Of a stretch of DNA of 64,000 nucleotides, positions 56,083 through 64,000 are shown in pieces (the first letter of the stretch is position 1; each line of letters starts with the position of its first letter). Below the pieces are notes generated by a model. The model worked only from the letters and a program-made list of their open reading frames with translations. It was not told where the DNA came from and did not search any database. Origin of the DNA: Paenibacillus pasadenensis (GTDB taxonomy: Bacteria; Bacillota; Bacilli; Paenibacillales; Paenibacillaceae); NCBI RefSeq assembly GCF_023715725.1, contig NZ_JAMBOT010000001.1, positions 992,001-1,056,000 on the forward strand, read 5' to 3'. The position numbers were made by a program, and so were the translations under genes.

Positions 56083-57750
56083 ATGACGAAACAGACATTC
56101 ATTAAAGGAGCCATGATCCTGCTGGCGGCTGGGGTCATTAACCGGATTCTCGGTTTCGTTCCCCGGATTGCGCTGCCCCGCGTCATTGGCGCGGAAGGGG
56201 TCGGGCTGTATCAGCTTTGTTATCCATTTCTCGGCGTTTTAATTACATTGATTACGGGCGGCATACCGATTGCGGTCGCCAAATGGGTAGCGGAAGCGGA
56301 GTCTCAAGGCGACAACGGCAAGGTCCGCCACATATTCCGGACCGCGATGGGGCTTACGGTTGCACTCGCTCTTGTCATGACCGGAATCATGCTGCTGGGA
56401 GCCGAGTGGATTACGACCAAGGTGCTGACGGACCCAAGGGTATACGAGGCGTTTCTCGTTATGTCGCCGATGCTGCTCCTGATCGGCGTCTCGTCGGTTT
56501 ACCGGGGTTATTTCCAGGGCCGGCAAAATATGATTCCGACGGCGCAGTCCCAGGTCGTCGAAACGGTGCTGCGTATCGCCGCACAGCTGACGCTTGCCGC
56601 GCTGCTGCTGCCAAAAGGGCTGCAATGGGCCGCTGCAGGCGCGATGATGGGCACCGTGCTCGGCGAAGTAGCAGCGCTGGCTGTTATGCTCTTTCATGCG
56701 AGGAAGGACCGCCGCCGCAATCAGCAGCTGGACGAATCAAACCTAAACACGGACCCGTCGCTTCCCGCAGCGTACCCGGAAATCAGCAGCGATAATGGAG
56801 CCGATGCCCCGTTTGCTTATTCCGGCAATGCGCCGAAGGCAGAACCTTCACCTCACCACACTAAAACGGGCCGGCGTTTCCCGATTATGCGGCGGCTGCT
56901 CCGGCTGTCGATGCCAATAACAGGAAGCAGGCTTGTAGGCTCTCTGTCCTATTTGCTGGAATCGATTCTGACCGCCCGCAGCCTCGCGGTCGCCGGTATC
57001 GCAACCGGTGCGGCCACCGCCCAATACGGCGCGTTGCAGGGAATGATTATCCCGCTGCTGCTGCTGCCAACGGCGCTCACCTATTCGCTGTCCGTTTCGC
57101 TTATCCCATCATTATCTGCGGCAGCCGCCAAGGGCGACCGGGCCGCGATCCATAAACGGCTGCATCAGTCGCTGCGCCTTGCGCTTGTCACCGGAGCGCC
57201 GTTTGTCGTCATTATGGGGCTGCTCGCCGAGCCGATCTGCCGCGTCCTCTACCGTCACGCCGAAATTGCCCCCTTGCTGGCGCTGCTCGCTCCAGCCGGC
57301 ATCTTTATTTATTTGCAGGGGCCGCTGCAAGCTACGCTGCAGGCGCTCGATAAGCCGGGCACAGCGCTAATTAATACAACGATTGGGGCGGCGGTAAAGC
57401 TTTTCCTTATCTACGAGCTGGCCTCGCGTCCGGAGCTCGGCATCTACGGAGCCGTTATCGCCATCACCGTCAATATCATTCTGGTTACGCTGCTGCACGG
57501 AATCAGCGTGCTGCGCTGCTCCGGCTACCGGATGAAACTTCCCGACTTTGTCAAAGTCGGCGCCGCCATGATTATTATGGGCGCGGCATGCCGCTGGATC
57601 ATGTCCCATCATCCATTAACGCTGGAATGGCTTGGCCTGCTGGCCGCCTGCGGCACAAGCATCGTTTTGTACTTGCTGCTCATGGCCGCAATGGGCATTA
57701 TCGACCGGCATGATCTCCAGCGGCTGCCCGGCATCGGGCGATGGCTTTAA
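56083..57750 (+). CDS. spoVB: Stage V sporulation protein B / polysaccharide biosynthesis flippase
   Basis: 555-aa MATE/MOP-superfamily membrane protein with about 14 helices, related to MurJ-type lipid flippases; SpoVB is needed for spore cortex formation. The N-terminus FIKGAMILLAAGVINRILGF and RVIGAEGVGLYQLCYPFL are characteristic. A polar cytoplasmic insert of about 60 aa lies in the middle (after the RKDRRRNQQ segment). AAGGAAGG lies upstream of ATG 56083; the frame starts earlier at 56008 without family sequence. A mother-cell sigma factor probably drives it, but I could not read a clear promoter. Confidence 0.94.
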   Translation: MTKQTFIKGAMILLAAGVINRILGFVPRIALPRVIGAEGVGLYQLCYPFLGVLITLITGGIPIAVAKWVAEAESQGDNGKVRHIFRTAMGLTVALALVMTGIMLLGAEWITTKVLTDPRVYEAFLVMSPMLLLIGVSSVYRGYFQGRQNMIPTAQSQVVETVLRIAAQLTLAALLLPKGLQWAAAGAMMGTVLGEVAALAVMLFHARKDRRRNQQLDESNLNTDPSLPAAYPEISSDNGADAPFAYSGNAPKAEPSPHHTKTGRRFPIMRRLLRLSMPITGSRLVGSLSYLLESILTARSLAVAGIATGAATAQYGALQGMIIPLLLLPTALTYSLSVSLIPSLSAAAAKGDRAAIHKRLHQSLRLALVTGAPFVVIMGLLAEPICRVLYRHAEIAPLLALLAPAGIFIYLQGPLQATLQALDKPGTALINTTIGAAVKLFLIYELASRPELGIYGAVIAITVNIILVTLLHGISVLRCSGYRMKLPDFVKVGAAMIIMGAACRWIMSHHPLTLEWLGLLAACGTSIVLYLLLMAAMGIIDRHDLQRLPGIGRWL

Positions 57751-57762
57751 TACTTCATAAAA

Positions 57763-57801
57763 AATAAGCAGCCGGAATCGGCTGCTTATTTTTTATTTTT
57801 T
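57763..57801. terminator. Bidirectional terminator between spoVB and yrbG
   Basis: AATAAGCAGCCG-GAAT-CGGCTGCTTATT stem with T-runs on both strands. It overlaps the stop of the yrbG-like gene at 57786. Confidence 0.92.
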
Positions 57802-58523
57802 ACGTCGACAAACAGCTCTCCCTTATGGTCCACGGAACAGAAAAAAACTTCGCTGTAATTTGTTGCGTTGAATTTCCGCAGCTGCTGCTTCAGCCAAAAG
57901 CGGTTTTTTTCCAGCTTCTCCAAGTTGTGGTCCAGCACTTTACCGTCCATAATAAGCGGAATTGGCAGCGTTTCGAAGCGGTAGCTGACCGGCAGCTCCA
58001 TTTTAGGCGGGGTTACATTTGAAAATTTGCCTGCCGAATCCGAAGCGGAGCTCCTATTCCCCTGCTCTTGCTCCTTCTCCTTTTCAATCACCGAGAGCTT
58101 CCCGCTCGTTTCCAAAATGGCAAATTCCACATCGGCGACACGGGCGACCTGGTTTTCCCTGAGCTGCTGCAGCAGATCGTCGAGATTGTACCGCTGCTTT
58201 TTCATTTCAGCCTGATTAAGCTTGCCGTTTTCGATAATGACGCTAGGCTTTCCGTCAAACAACAGCCGGACCCGCCTGTTTTTCATGCTAATAAACGCGA
58301 TGACCACTTGTACGACCATAAGTACAACCATTGGCACGATGCCTTCAAGCATCGCCCGGTCCGTATCCTCTATGACGAGCACGGCAATTTCAGCAATCAT
58401 AAAGGAGATGACCAGATCAAATACGCTCATTTTGCCGATCTCCCTTTTGCCCATCATACGCATAATCAGGAACACGACAAAGTAGATCAGAACGGTGCGC
58501 AGCATCAGCATTCCGATATCCAT
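57786..58523 (-). CDS. DUF421 membrane protein (YrbG/YetF family)
   Basis: 245-aa protein with three N-terminal helices (LMLRTVLIYFVVFLIMRMMG; VFDLVISFMIAEIAVLVIE; GIVPMVVLMVVQVVIAFISM) and a C-terminal cytoplasmic DUF421 domain (LLFDGKPSVIIENGKLN; NLDDLLQQLRENQV). Relatives include spore-associated proteins; function is poorly known. A Gln/Glu/Lys-rich linker (about 155-175) lies in the C-terminal half. I chose ATG 58523 with GGAGG 9 nt upstream. Position next to spoVB is conserved. Confidence 0.92.
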   Translation of the reverse strand: MDIGMLMLRTVLIYFVVFLIMRMMGKREIGKMSVFDLVISFMIAEIAVLVIEDTDRAMLEGIVPMVVLMVVQVVIAFISMKNRRVRLLFDGKPSVIIENGKLNQAEMKKQRYNLDDLLQQLRENQVARVADVEFAILETSGKLSVIEKEKEQEQGNRSSASDSAGKFSNVTPPKMELPVSYRFETLPIPLIMDGKVLDHNLEKLEKNRFWLKQQLRKFNATNYSEVFFCSVDHKGELFVDVKNKK

Positions 58524-58694
58524 CAAGATCCGCCTCCCTCTTATCAAGGGGTATTGTCGCCTTTCTCCATCAGGTCCATGCACCTCCGCCACCGTTGAAA
58601 TGTTGGCAATTCCTCCTCATCCCGGGAACGCCTGTACTAATTCAACCAGCCTGACCATATGGTGAAGTAAACAACCTGTGGAGGGTGATCCGTC

Positions 58695-59087
58695 ATGAAT
58701 CCGATGAAAAATGTGCCCAAGGTGCGCCTCGGCTCTCCGATGCTTGCCGGAATTGTAATTGCGGCGTTATGGCTGGCTCTTGGCGCTCTGCTTATGTCAG
58801 TAATGATGTATGCCGGCAACTTAAAGGAGGACTCTTTACCTGCATGGGCGCTCGGCATTCATGGAGCTGCCGCTCTATGCGGCGGTTTTACTTCCGGCAA
58901 ACGCAGCGCATCGAGAGGCTGGTATCACGGCGCAGTGCTCGGTTTGGCGTACGGACTGCTTGTGCTTATCATTAGCTTTCTAGCCGCAGATGCGGGAATA
59001 AGCGGACGGACGGGCATTTTGTTCCTGATCGTTGCACTGGCCGGCGCTGCGGGCGGCATGGTCGGAGTCAATTTGAAAAAGTCCTGA
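58695..59087 (+). CDS. TIGR04086 family membrane protein (YrzE-like)
   Basis: 130-aa four-helix membrane protein; function unknown. The arrangement (SPMLAGIVIAALWLALGALLM; GIHGAAALCGGFTSGKRSA; GWYHGAVLGLAYGLLVLIISFL; IVALAGAAGGMVGVNLKK, each a helix region) fits the TIGR04086 family found next to yajC and tgt in spore formers. GGAGGGTGA lies before ATG 58695. It is divergent from the DUF421 gene and ends before a separate PAP2 gene. Confidence 0.9.
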   Translation: MNPMKNVPKVRLGSPMLAGIVIAALWLALGALLMSVMMYAGNLKEDSLPAWALGIHGAAALCGGFTSGKRSASRGWYHGAVLGLAYGLLVLIISFLAADAGISGRTGILFLIVALAGAAGGMVGVNLKKS

Positions 59088-59122
59088 CAGCAAATCAAAT
59101 TTGTGTAAAAAATCAGCCGTTA

Positions 59123-59131
59123 TGCTATACT
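59123..59131 (+). promoter_or_regulatory. Extended -10 promoter for the PAP2 gene
   Basis: TGCTATACT, an extended -10 element, about 68 bp upstream of the ATG at 59199. A TTGTGT lies 19 bp further upstream, a poor -35 at this distance. Confidence 0.5.
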
Positions 59132-59198
59132 TGTTCCGTTCGTCCGAACCGCCCTTTGTCTGGATGGCGTATCAGGTAAACCTTTAGGGGGAAGCATA

Positions 59199-60020
59199 AT
59201 GGCTGTATTTTACTCCATGAATCAAGTGACCTTGCTTACAATTCTGACTTCGATTCTGCTGATCAGCTTTGGCATCGGGCGCAACCCGCTAGCCGCCTGT
59301 ATGGGACTTGCCCGCAATTTAATGGCAAACAAGCGCTCCATGGTGCTTTTTGGCTCTCTAATTGCCATTCTGTTTCTGAACAAATACGAACTGAAGCTGG
59401 AGCAAATGATGCAGCCTCCGCCGGATTTCACGCATATCGTCCAGCGTCTTGAAGGCGGTTTTGTCGAAAGCTTTCAACAGCTGTTTTATGCGCCGTGGCT
59501 GACCCCGTTTCTGGCTTATTTTTATATCGTTGTATTCCAGTCCGTGTTAATTGCTTCCCTTGGAATTTATTTGTTTCAAGAACGGAACGGAAGACAGTTT
59601 AACGCCACCTGTTACGCCATTATTTTGAACTATCTCATTGCTGTTCCCTTTTATCTGTTTCTGCCGGTTAAAGAAGTATGGGCGTTTAATCCAAACGTTC
59701 ATTTTTATATGCTGGAAGCTTTTCCGAACTTCGAGACTGTGTACCGGGGTCTGTCCGGCCTCGACAACTGCCTGCCGAGCCTGCACACATCCGTATCGGT
59801 GACGCTCGCCCTGCTGGCAGCCCGCTCCTCTAACAAACGTTGGGCCTGGTTCGCCGGCATTAACGCCGCCATCATTATTTTTACGATTTTTTACATGGGT
59901 ATTCATTGGCTGACGGATATGCTCGGCGGTCTTGCGCTTGCCGGATTTTCCGTTGCTGTTGCATACAAGCTTGCCGACTTCAGCTCTGTTCGCGAGCAAG
60001 TGCCCTCCGTCCGGATCTAA
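59199..60020 (+). CDS. PAP2 superfamily membrane phosphatase
   Basis: 273-aa membrane protein with about six helices. The acid-phosphatase-like motifs are CLPSLHTSVS and GIHWLTDMLGG, the second and third parts of the PAP2 active site with catalytic His residues. The arrangement is close to the PAP2_3/inositol-phosphotransferase-like group. It could act on undecaprenyl or phospholipid phosphates; the substrate is not clear. AGGGGGA lies upstream of ATG 59199, and a strong terminator follows. Not part of the usual Bacillus order here. Confidence 0.88.
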   Translation: MAVFYSMNQVTLLTILTSILLISFGIGRNPLAACMGLARNLMANKRSMVLFGSLIAILFLNKYELKLEQMMQPPPDFTHIVQRLEGGFVESFQQLFYAPWLTPFLAYFYIVVFQSVLIASLGIYLFQERNGRQFNATCYAIILNYLIAVPFYLFLPVKEVWAFNPNVHFYMLEAFPNFETVYRGLSGLDNCLPSLHTSVSVTLALLAARSSNKRWAWFAGINAAIIIFTIFYMGIHWLTDMLGGLALAGFSVAVAYKLADFSSVREQVPSVRI

Positions 60021-60021
60021 T

Positions 60022-60069
60022 AAAAATCTCCGTCCCAAGCGCATGTTGCGCTTGGGACGGAGATTTTTT
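60022..60069. terminator. Bidirectional terminator between PAP2 and SDR genes
   Basis: AAAATCTCCGTCCCAAGCGCA and its perfect complement with a TGT loop, T-runs on both strands (TTTTTT plus, TTTTTA minus). Confidence 0.92.
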
Positions 60070-60072
60070 GGT

Positions 60073-60954
60073 TTACGTTACAGTTGGCGGCGTTTCAAGC
60101 GTTTCAAAGTATCGTCCCCAATGCGGCCGTCTTCCGTCATCGTCCACAAAGCCGTACCTGTCCGACAGCTCCCAGGAGCTGAGCGCGCGTCCGCTAAGCT
60201 CCAGCTTGCCGGGGTCGGCAGCAAGACAAGCTAGCGCCCTGCCTACAAAGAGAGGTGTTTCCGACTGCAAAAAATGAACTTCCCGCTCTCCCGCATCCCG
60301 CCAATTCGCCTCCGTGACGCCGAAATAATCCAGCATTTCTTCCGACCTTAGAAACCCGGGAGTCAGAGAAACAGCCGTTACACCTTTTGCTTTCCATTCT
60401 TCGGCCAACCCATGTCCCATGTGGATGCCCCAAGCTTTGGCCAAGCTGTACGGCAGATTGCCGCGATAACGATAATCGGTGCCGTCCGTAATTTCCGCAA
60501 TGAGCGCGTCTTCACTGTTCAAAAGCAGAGGAGCAGCAAAATAAGCGGTCATATAATGCGTCTCCAATACGGTTTGCTGCAGCTTCAGCGCATCCTCCAA
60601 GGGCGTTTCCCAAAACGGCTTGTTCCAATGGGTAAGCTTTTCACCGCCCCATATATCATTCACCAGGATGTCAATGCGGCCATGGTCCCTCTGAATCTGC
60701 TCCATCAGCGACTTGATCTGCTCACGGTCCCGATGATCGGTCCGTACCGCTATCGCTACTCCGCCCCGCTTCACGACACGTTCCGCCGTTTCCTCAATCG
60801 TTTCCGGCCTCCCCATCTCCGATTGCCCGCTGCGTGTCGATCTGCCGCTTATATACACCGTTGCTCCTTTCTCTCCTAACGCCTCGGCTATCCCGCGCCC
60901 GGCCCCTCGAGTCGCTCCGGCTACAAGCGCCACTTTCCCTGTCAATTCAGCCAT
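60073..60954 (-). CDS. Short-chain dehydrogenase/reductase
   Basis: 293-aa SDR oxidoreductase. The Rossmann motif is VAGATRGAGRGIA, close to TGxxxGxG; the conserved Asn region is LVNDIWGG. The catalytic Tyr-Lys pair is in NLPYSLAKAWG. NADP(H) is likely because ISGRSTRSG follows beta-2. The C-terminal third is longer than in minimal SDRs. Substrate unknown. It is divergent from a WYL-domain regulator, which may control it. The stop lies almost against the shared terminator. Confidence 0.9.
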   Translation of the reverse strand: MAELTGKVALVAGATRGAGRGIAEALGEKGATVYISGRSTRSGQSEMGRPETIEETAERVVKRGGVAIAVRTDHRDREQIKSLMEQIQRDHGRIDILVNDIWGGEKLTHWNKPFWETPLEDALKLQQTVLETHYMTAYFAAPLLLNSEDALIAEITDGTDYRYRGNLPYSLAKAWGIHMGHGLAEEWKAKGVTAVSLTPGFLRSEEMLDYFGVTEANWRDAGEREVHFLQSETPLFVGRALACLAADPGKLELSGRALSSWELSDRYGFVDDDGRRPHWGRYFETLETPPTVT

Positions 60955-61004
60955 TCACGCTCACTCCTTTATCAACTTTCTTATACTTAGTGTAACCTGC
61001 CTTC

Positions 61005-61021
61005 ATGACAACCTTTGTCAT
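61005..61021. promoter_or_regulatory. Palindromic operator candidate between SDR and WYL regulator genes
   Basis: ATGACAA-CCT-TTGTCAT is a perfect 7-bp inverted repeat in the divergent promoter region. It overlaps the -35 region of the plus-strand promoter whose -10 is TATAAT at 61032-61037. Confidence 0.6.
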
Positions 61022-61077
61022 ATATGTAGGATATAATAATGGATAACTACGCCTGGATAAAAAAAGGAGGGGTCGCC

Positions 61078-62205
61078 TTGAAGGGAGAACGTTTGCTGGA
61101 GCTGCTGCTTCTGCTGCAGGCGGAAGGCAAGCTAAGCGCCAAAGAGCTGTCCGAGCGGCTTGAAGTATCCGAGCGCACGATTCATCGGGATATGGAGTCG
61201 CTGAGCGCAGCCGGAATTCCCGTCCTAGCAGAGCGCGGCAGCAGCGGCGGCTGGCGGCTCATGGACGGTTATCGCACCCGACTGACCGGCTTGGATGCCG
61301 AGGAGTGGAAAGCGCTGCTGATCGCCTCCCAAAGCCGGGCCGCACACGACCTGGGCTGGTCCTCTACATTGGACAGCGCTTTGCTCAAGCTGCGGGCTGC
61401 CCATCCTCAGGCGGTGCTGCCACATGCATCCGCCCTTCAATCCAGACTGCTCATAGATGGAGAGGATTGGCATACGGCGGGTTTGAACCAGCCCCATCTT
61501 AATGCGCTTATGGAAGCGGTGCTGCAGAATCGTCTGCTCCGCTTCCATTATGTTAAAAACGGAGTCATCAACGGACCTCCTCCGAACCTTCGACTGGCAG
61601 CGCCGCTAGCGCTGGTGCTGAAGGGAAGCTCCTGGTATCTGATCGCAGACGAACTGCAGAACGCGACAGACGACGATGAGGCCCCGCCTTCAGCTGCGGG
61701 GATGCGTAAAACGTTTCGCGTCTCACGTATTGCCGATGCGGAGCTGGACAGCCGCAGCTTTAAGCGCCCTGAATCATTTGATCTGGCCTCATGGTGGGCC
61801 GGCTCGCTGGCACGTTTTCGCCAATCGCTGCCTCAGCCGATTCCCGCCAAGCTGCTGCTAAAGCCGGATGCACTGGAGCGGTTAAGCCGAATGCGCTATG
61901 TACGCGTGTTGAATGTCTGGTGTAATGACGCCAGCTTGTATCCGGCTGCTGTCTCTGAGGGGGGCGGTAAATACGGCGATGGAGCGGTTAACCGCAGTGA
62001 AGCAAAAGCCTGTACAGCATCCGGACATGAAGAATGGCTGCAAGCGGATGCGGAGTTTGATACAGAGGATTATGCCGCCAGTATTATTCTCTCGCTGGCT
62101 CCCGGCGCAGTAGCGCTGGAACCGGCCAGCCTTACAGGGCGCATCCGTCAGCTTGCGTTGAAAGCAGCCGGACTGCACTCCTCCGCAGATTCAACAAATG
62201 AATAG
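61078..62205 (+). CDS. HTH-WYL domain transcriptional regulator (YafY-like)
   Basis: 376-aa regulator with an N-terminal HTH (RLLELLLLLQAEGKLSAKELSERLEVSERTIHRDM, split: LSAKELSERLEVSERTIHRD) and a WYL ligand-sensing domain (about 145-220; LRFHYVKNGV, GSSWYLIAD where the usual WYL reads SWYLIA). A C-terminal WCX-like region follows (about 260-360). I chose TTG 61078 because GGAGGGG lies 7 nt upstream and the promoter -10 (61032-61037) abuts the alternative ATG 61039. Probably controls the divergent SDR gene. Confidence 0.88.
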   Translation: MKGERLLELLLLLQAEGKLSAKELSERLEVSERTIHRDMESLSAAGIPVLAERGSSGGWRLMDGYRTRLTGLDAEEWKALLIASQSRAAHDLGWSSTLDSALLKLRAAHPQAVLPHASALQSRLLIDGEDWHTAGLNQPHLNALMEAVLQNRLLRFHYVKNGVINGPPPNLRLAAPLALVLKGSSWYLIADELQNATDDDEAPPSAAGMRKTFRVSRIADAELDSRSFKRPESFDLASWWAGSLARFRQSLPQPIPAKLLLKPDALERLSRMRYVRVLNVWCNDASLYPAAVSEGGGKYGDGAVNRSEAKACTASGHEEWLQADAEFDTEDYAASIILSLAPGAVALEPASLTGRIRQLALKAAGLHSSADSTNE

Positions 62206-62228
62206 CCGCAGCTTTTTATCTTTAATAC

Positions 62229-62265
62229 AAAAAGCCTGTGCTCCGAATCGGAGCACAGGCTTTTG
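62229..62265. terminator. Bidirectional terminator between WYL regulator and yajC
   Basis: AAAAAGCCTGTGCTCCG-AAT-CGGAGCACAGGCTTTT, perfect stem, T-runs on both strands. Confidence 0.92.
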
Positions 62266-62321
62266 GCACATATAACCGGCTGCCCTGGGAACTCCCGTTC
62301 AGCCGGACAATCCGCGGACGA

Positions 62322-62690
62322 TTAAACCGTGCCTTCCGGATCGACTTTGTCGCTTTTTTCTTCTTTCACGGCTGCGGCTTTAATCTCGCCTTTGGCCGGA
62401 GCGCTGTGCAGCACCGTGTTGATTGCGCTGCGCTCAAACGTAATGCGGGTTGTGTCGTTCACACGCAAAACGACCGTATCGTCAGTAAGCTCGGCAATCG
62501 TGCCGTGCATGCCGCCAATCGTAGAAATTTTGTCACCCTTTTTCAAGGAGCTTAACAAGGCGTTACGCGTTTTTTGCTTCTTCTGCTGCGGACGGATCAG
62601 CAGGAAATAAAACACCGCGAACATAAGGACGAATGGCAGCAGGGCACCAACCCAGCCGCCGCTACCTCCTCCGGCTGTAGCAAGAAACAT
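62322..62690 (-). CDS. yajC: Preprotein translocase subunit YajC
   Basis: 122-aa single-span membrane protein accompanying SecDF. The helix is WVGALLPFVLMFAVFYFLLIRPQ, ending in the typical IRPQQKKQK. The cytoplasmic domain KKGDKISTIGGMHGTIAEL follows. The Lys/Glu-rich C-terminal tail is slightly long. I chose ATG 62690 (MFLATAGGG) with AAGGGG 8 nt upstream; ATG 62708 would place the start upstream of it. tgt lies 39 bp upstream; yajC-tgt-queA order is conserved. Confidence 0.95.
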   Translation of the reverse strand: MFLATAGGGSGGWVGALLPFVLMFAVFYFLLIRPQQKKQKTRNALLSSLKKGDKISTIGGMHGTIAELTDDTVVLRVNDTTRITFERSAINTVLHSAPAKGEIKAAAVKEEKSDKVDPEGTV

Positions 62691-62729
62691 AACCATTACC
62701 CCTTTCATATATCTCCAAAGGTCTGAAGC

Positions 62730-63866
<1,137 letters not shown>

Positions 63867-63893
63867 TCACTCTTCCATTCCTTAAAGATAGTT

Positions 63894-64000
63894 CTAGTAA
63901 ATAAACATCGCATCGCCGAAGCTGAAAAACCGGTACTCCTCCCGGACTGCCGTTTCATAGGCGTTCAAAACGGCTTCGCGGCCGGCCAGCGCGCTGACCA
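63894..64000 (-). CDS. queA: S-adenosylmethionine:tRNA ribosyltransferase-isomerase (QueA), 3' end only
   Basis: Only the last 35 residues are inside the window ([18 protein letters not shown], then [16 protein letters not shown] and a TAG stop at 63896-63894). The tail [10 protein letters not shown] is diagnostic of QueA, which converts preQ1 in tRNA to epoxyqueuosine. The 5' part lies beyond the right edge. Adjacent tgt supports the call. Confidence 0.93.
   Translation of the reverse strand, partial: VSALAGREAVLNAYETAVREEYRFFSFGDAMFIY

Overview
The window is a chromosomal stretch of a GC-rich, spore-forming Firmicute, most likely Paenibacillus or a close relative. The evidence is gene content and order. 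Nearly the whole window follows the Bacillus subtilis blocks pbpI/yrrR - yrrO - yrrN - mltG - yrzB - yrrK - yrzL - alaS, then yrrI - yrrD - cysteine desulfurase - cymR - rarA - tcdA - aspS - hisS - dtd - relA - apt - recJ - secDF - comN - spoVB - yrbG - yrzE - yajC - tgt - queA. spoVB, comN, T-box leaders, a sigma-D-type promoter and strong AGGAGG ribosome sites fit this assignment. Gene names below rest on my reading of motifs and this synteny; no database search was run.

Layout. 1-14,000 (minus strand): a partial penicillin-binding protein, two tandem methyl-accepting chemotaxis proteins, two U32-family tRNA-hydroxylation proteins, mltG, two DUF1292 genes, ruvX, ireB, and alaS behind an alanine T-box. 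14,000-26,600 is an accessory insertion between alaS and the yrrI homologue. It holds a Fur-controlled siderophore-binding lipoprotein with an AraC regulator fused to a second binding domain, followed by a myo-inositol catabolic cluster (iolABCD, iolEG, iolR and an iolR-like paralogue). 26,600-31,750 returns to the core: AI-2E-family permease, a zinc-ribbon miniprotein, PRC-barrel protein, cysteine desulfurase, cymR, and mnmA on the opposite strand. 31,750-37,400 holds a two-gene ABC exporter, a CNNM/HlyC-type protein, an Nramp Mn transporter and an AT-rich orphan. 37,500-64,000 is core again (rarA to queA), interrupted by satP, a 52-bp palindromic tandem array, adenosine deaminase, a PAP2 protein and an SDR/WYL pair.

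How the genes work together. The iol genes convert myo-inositol stepwise (IolG dehydrogenase, IolE dehydratase, IolD hydrolase, IolB isomerase, IolC kinase, IolA dehydrogenase). Both iol promoters are flanked by tandem 11-bp IolR sites on each side. No transporter and no iolJ aldolase are present. The core part is dominated by translation and tRNA modification (alaS, aspS, hisS, dtd, tgt, queA, mnmA with its sulfur donor, tcdA, trhP-like pair), protein export (secD, secF, yajC), stress nucleotides (rel, apt) and DNA repair (ruvX, rarA, recJ).

The most unusual signals are the 52-bp palindromic array (39,813-40,147), the IolR operator architecture, non-ATG starts inferred for recJ and ruvX, a 21-bp in-frame duplication in the cysteine desulfurase near its active site, overlapping Asp/His codons in the hisS-aspS T-box, and a CDF-like protein with altered metal-site residues. 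I did not find a clear new defence or CRISPR-like system.
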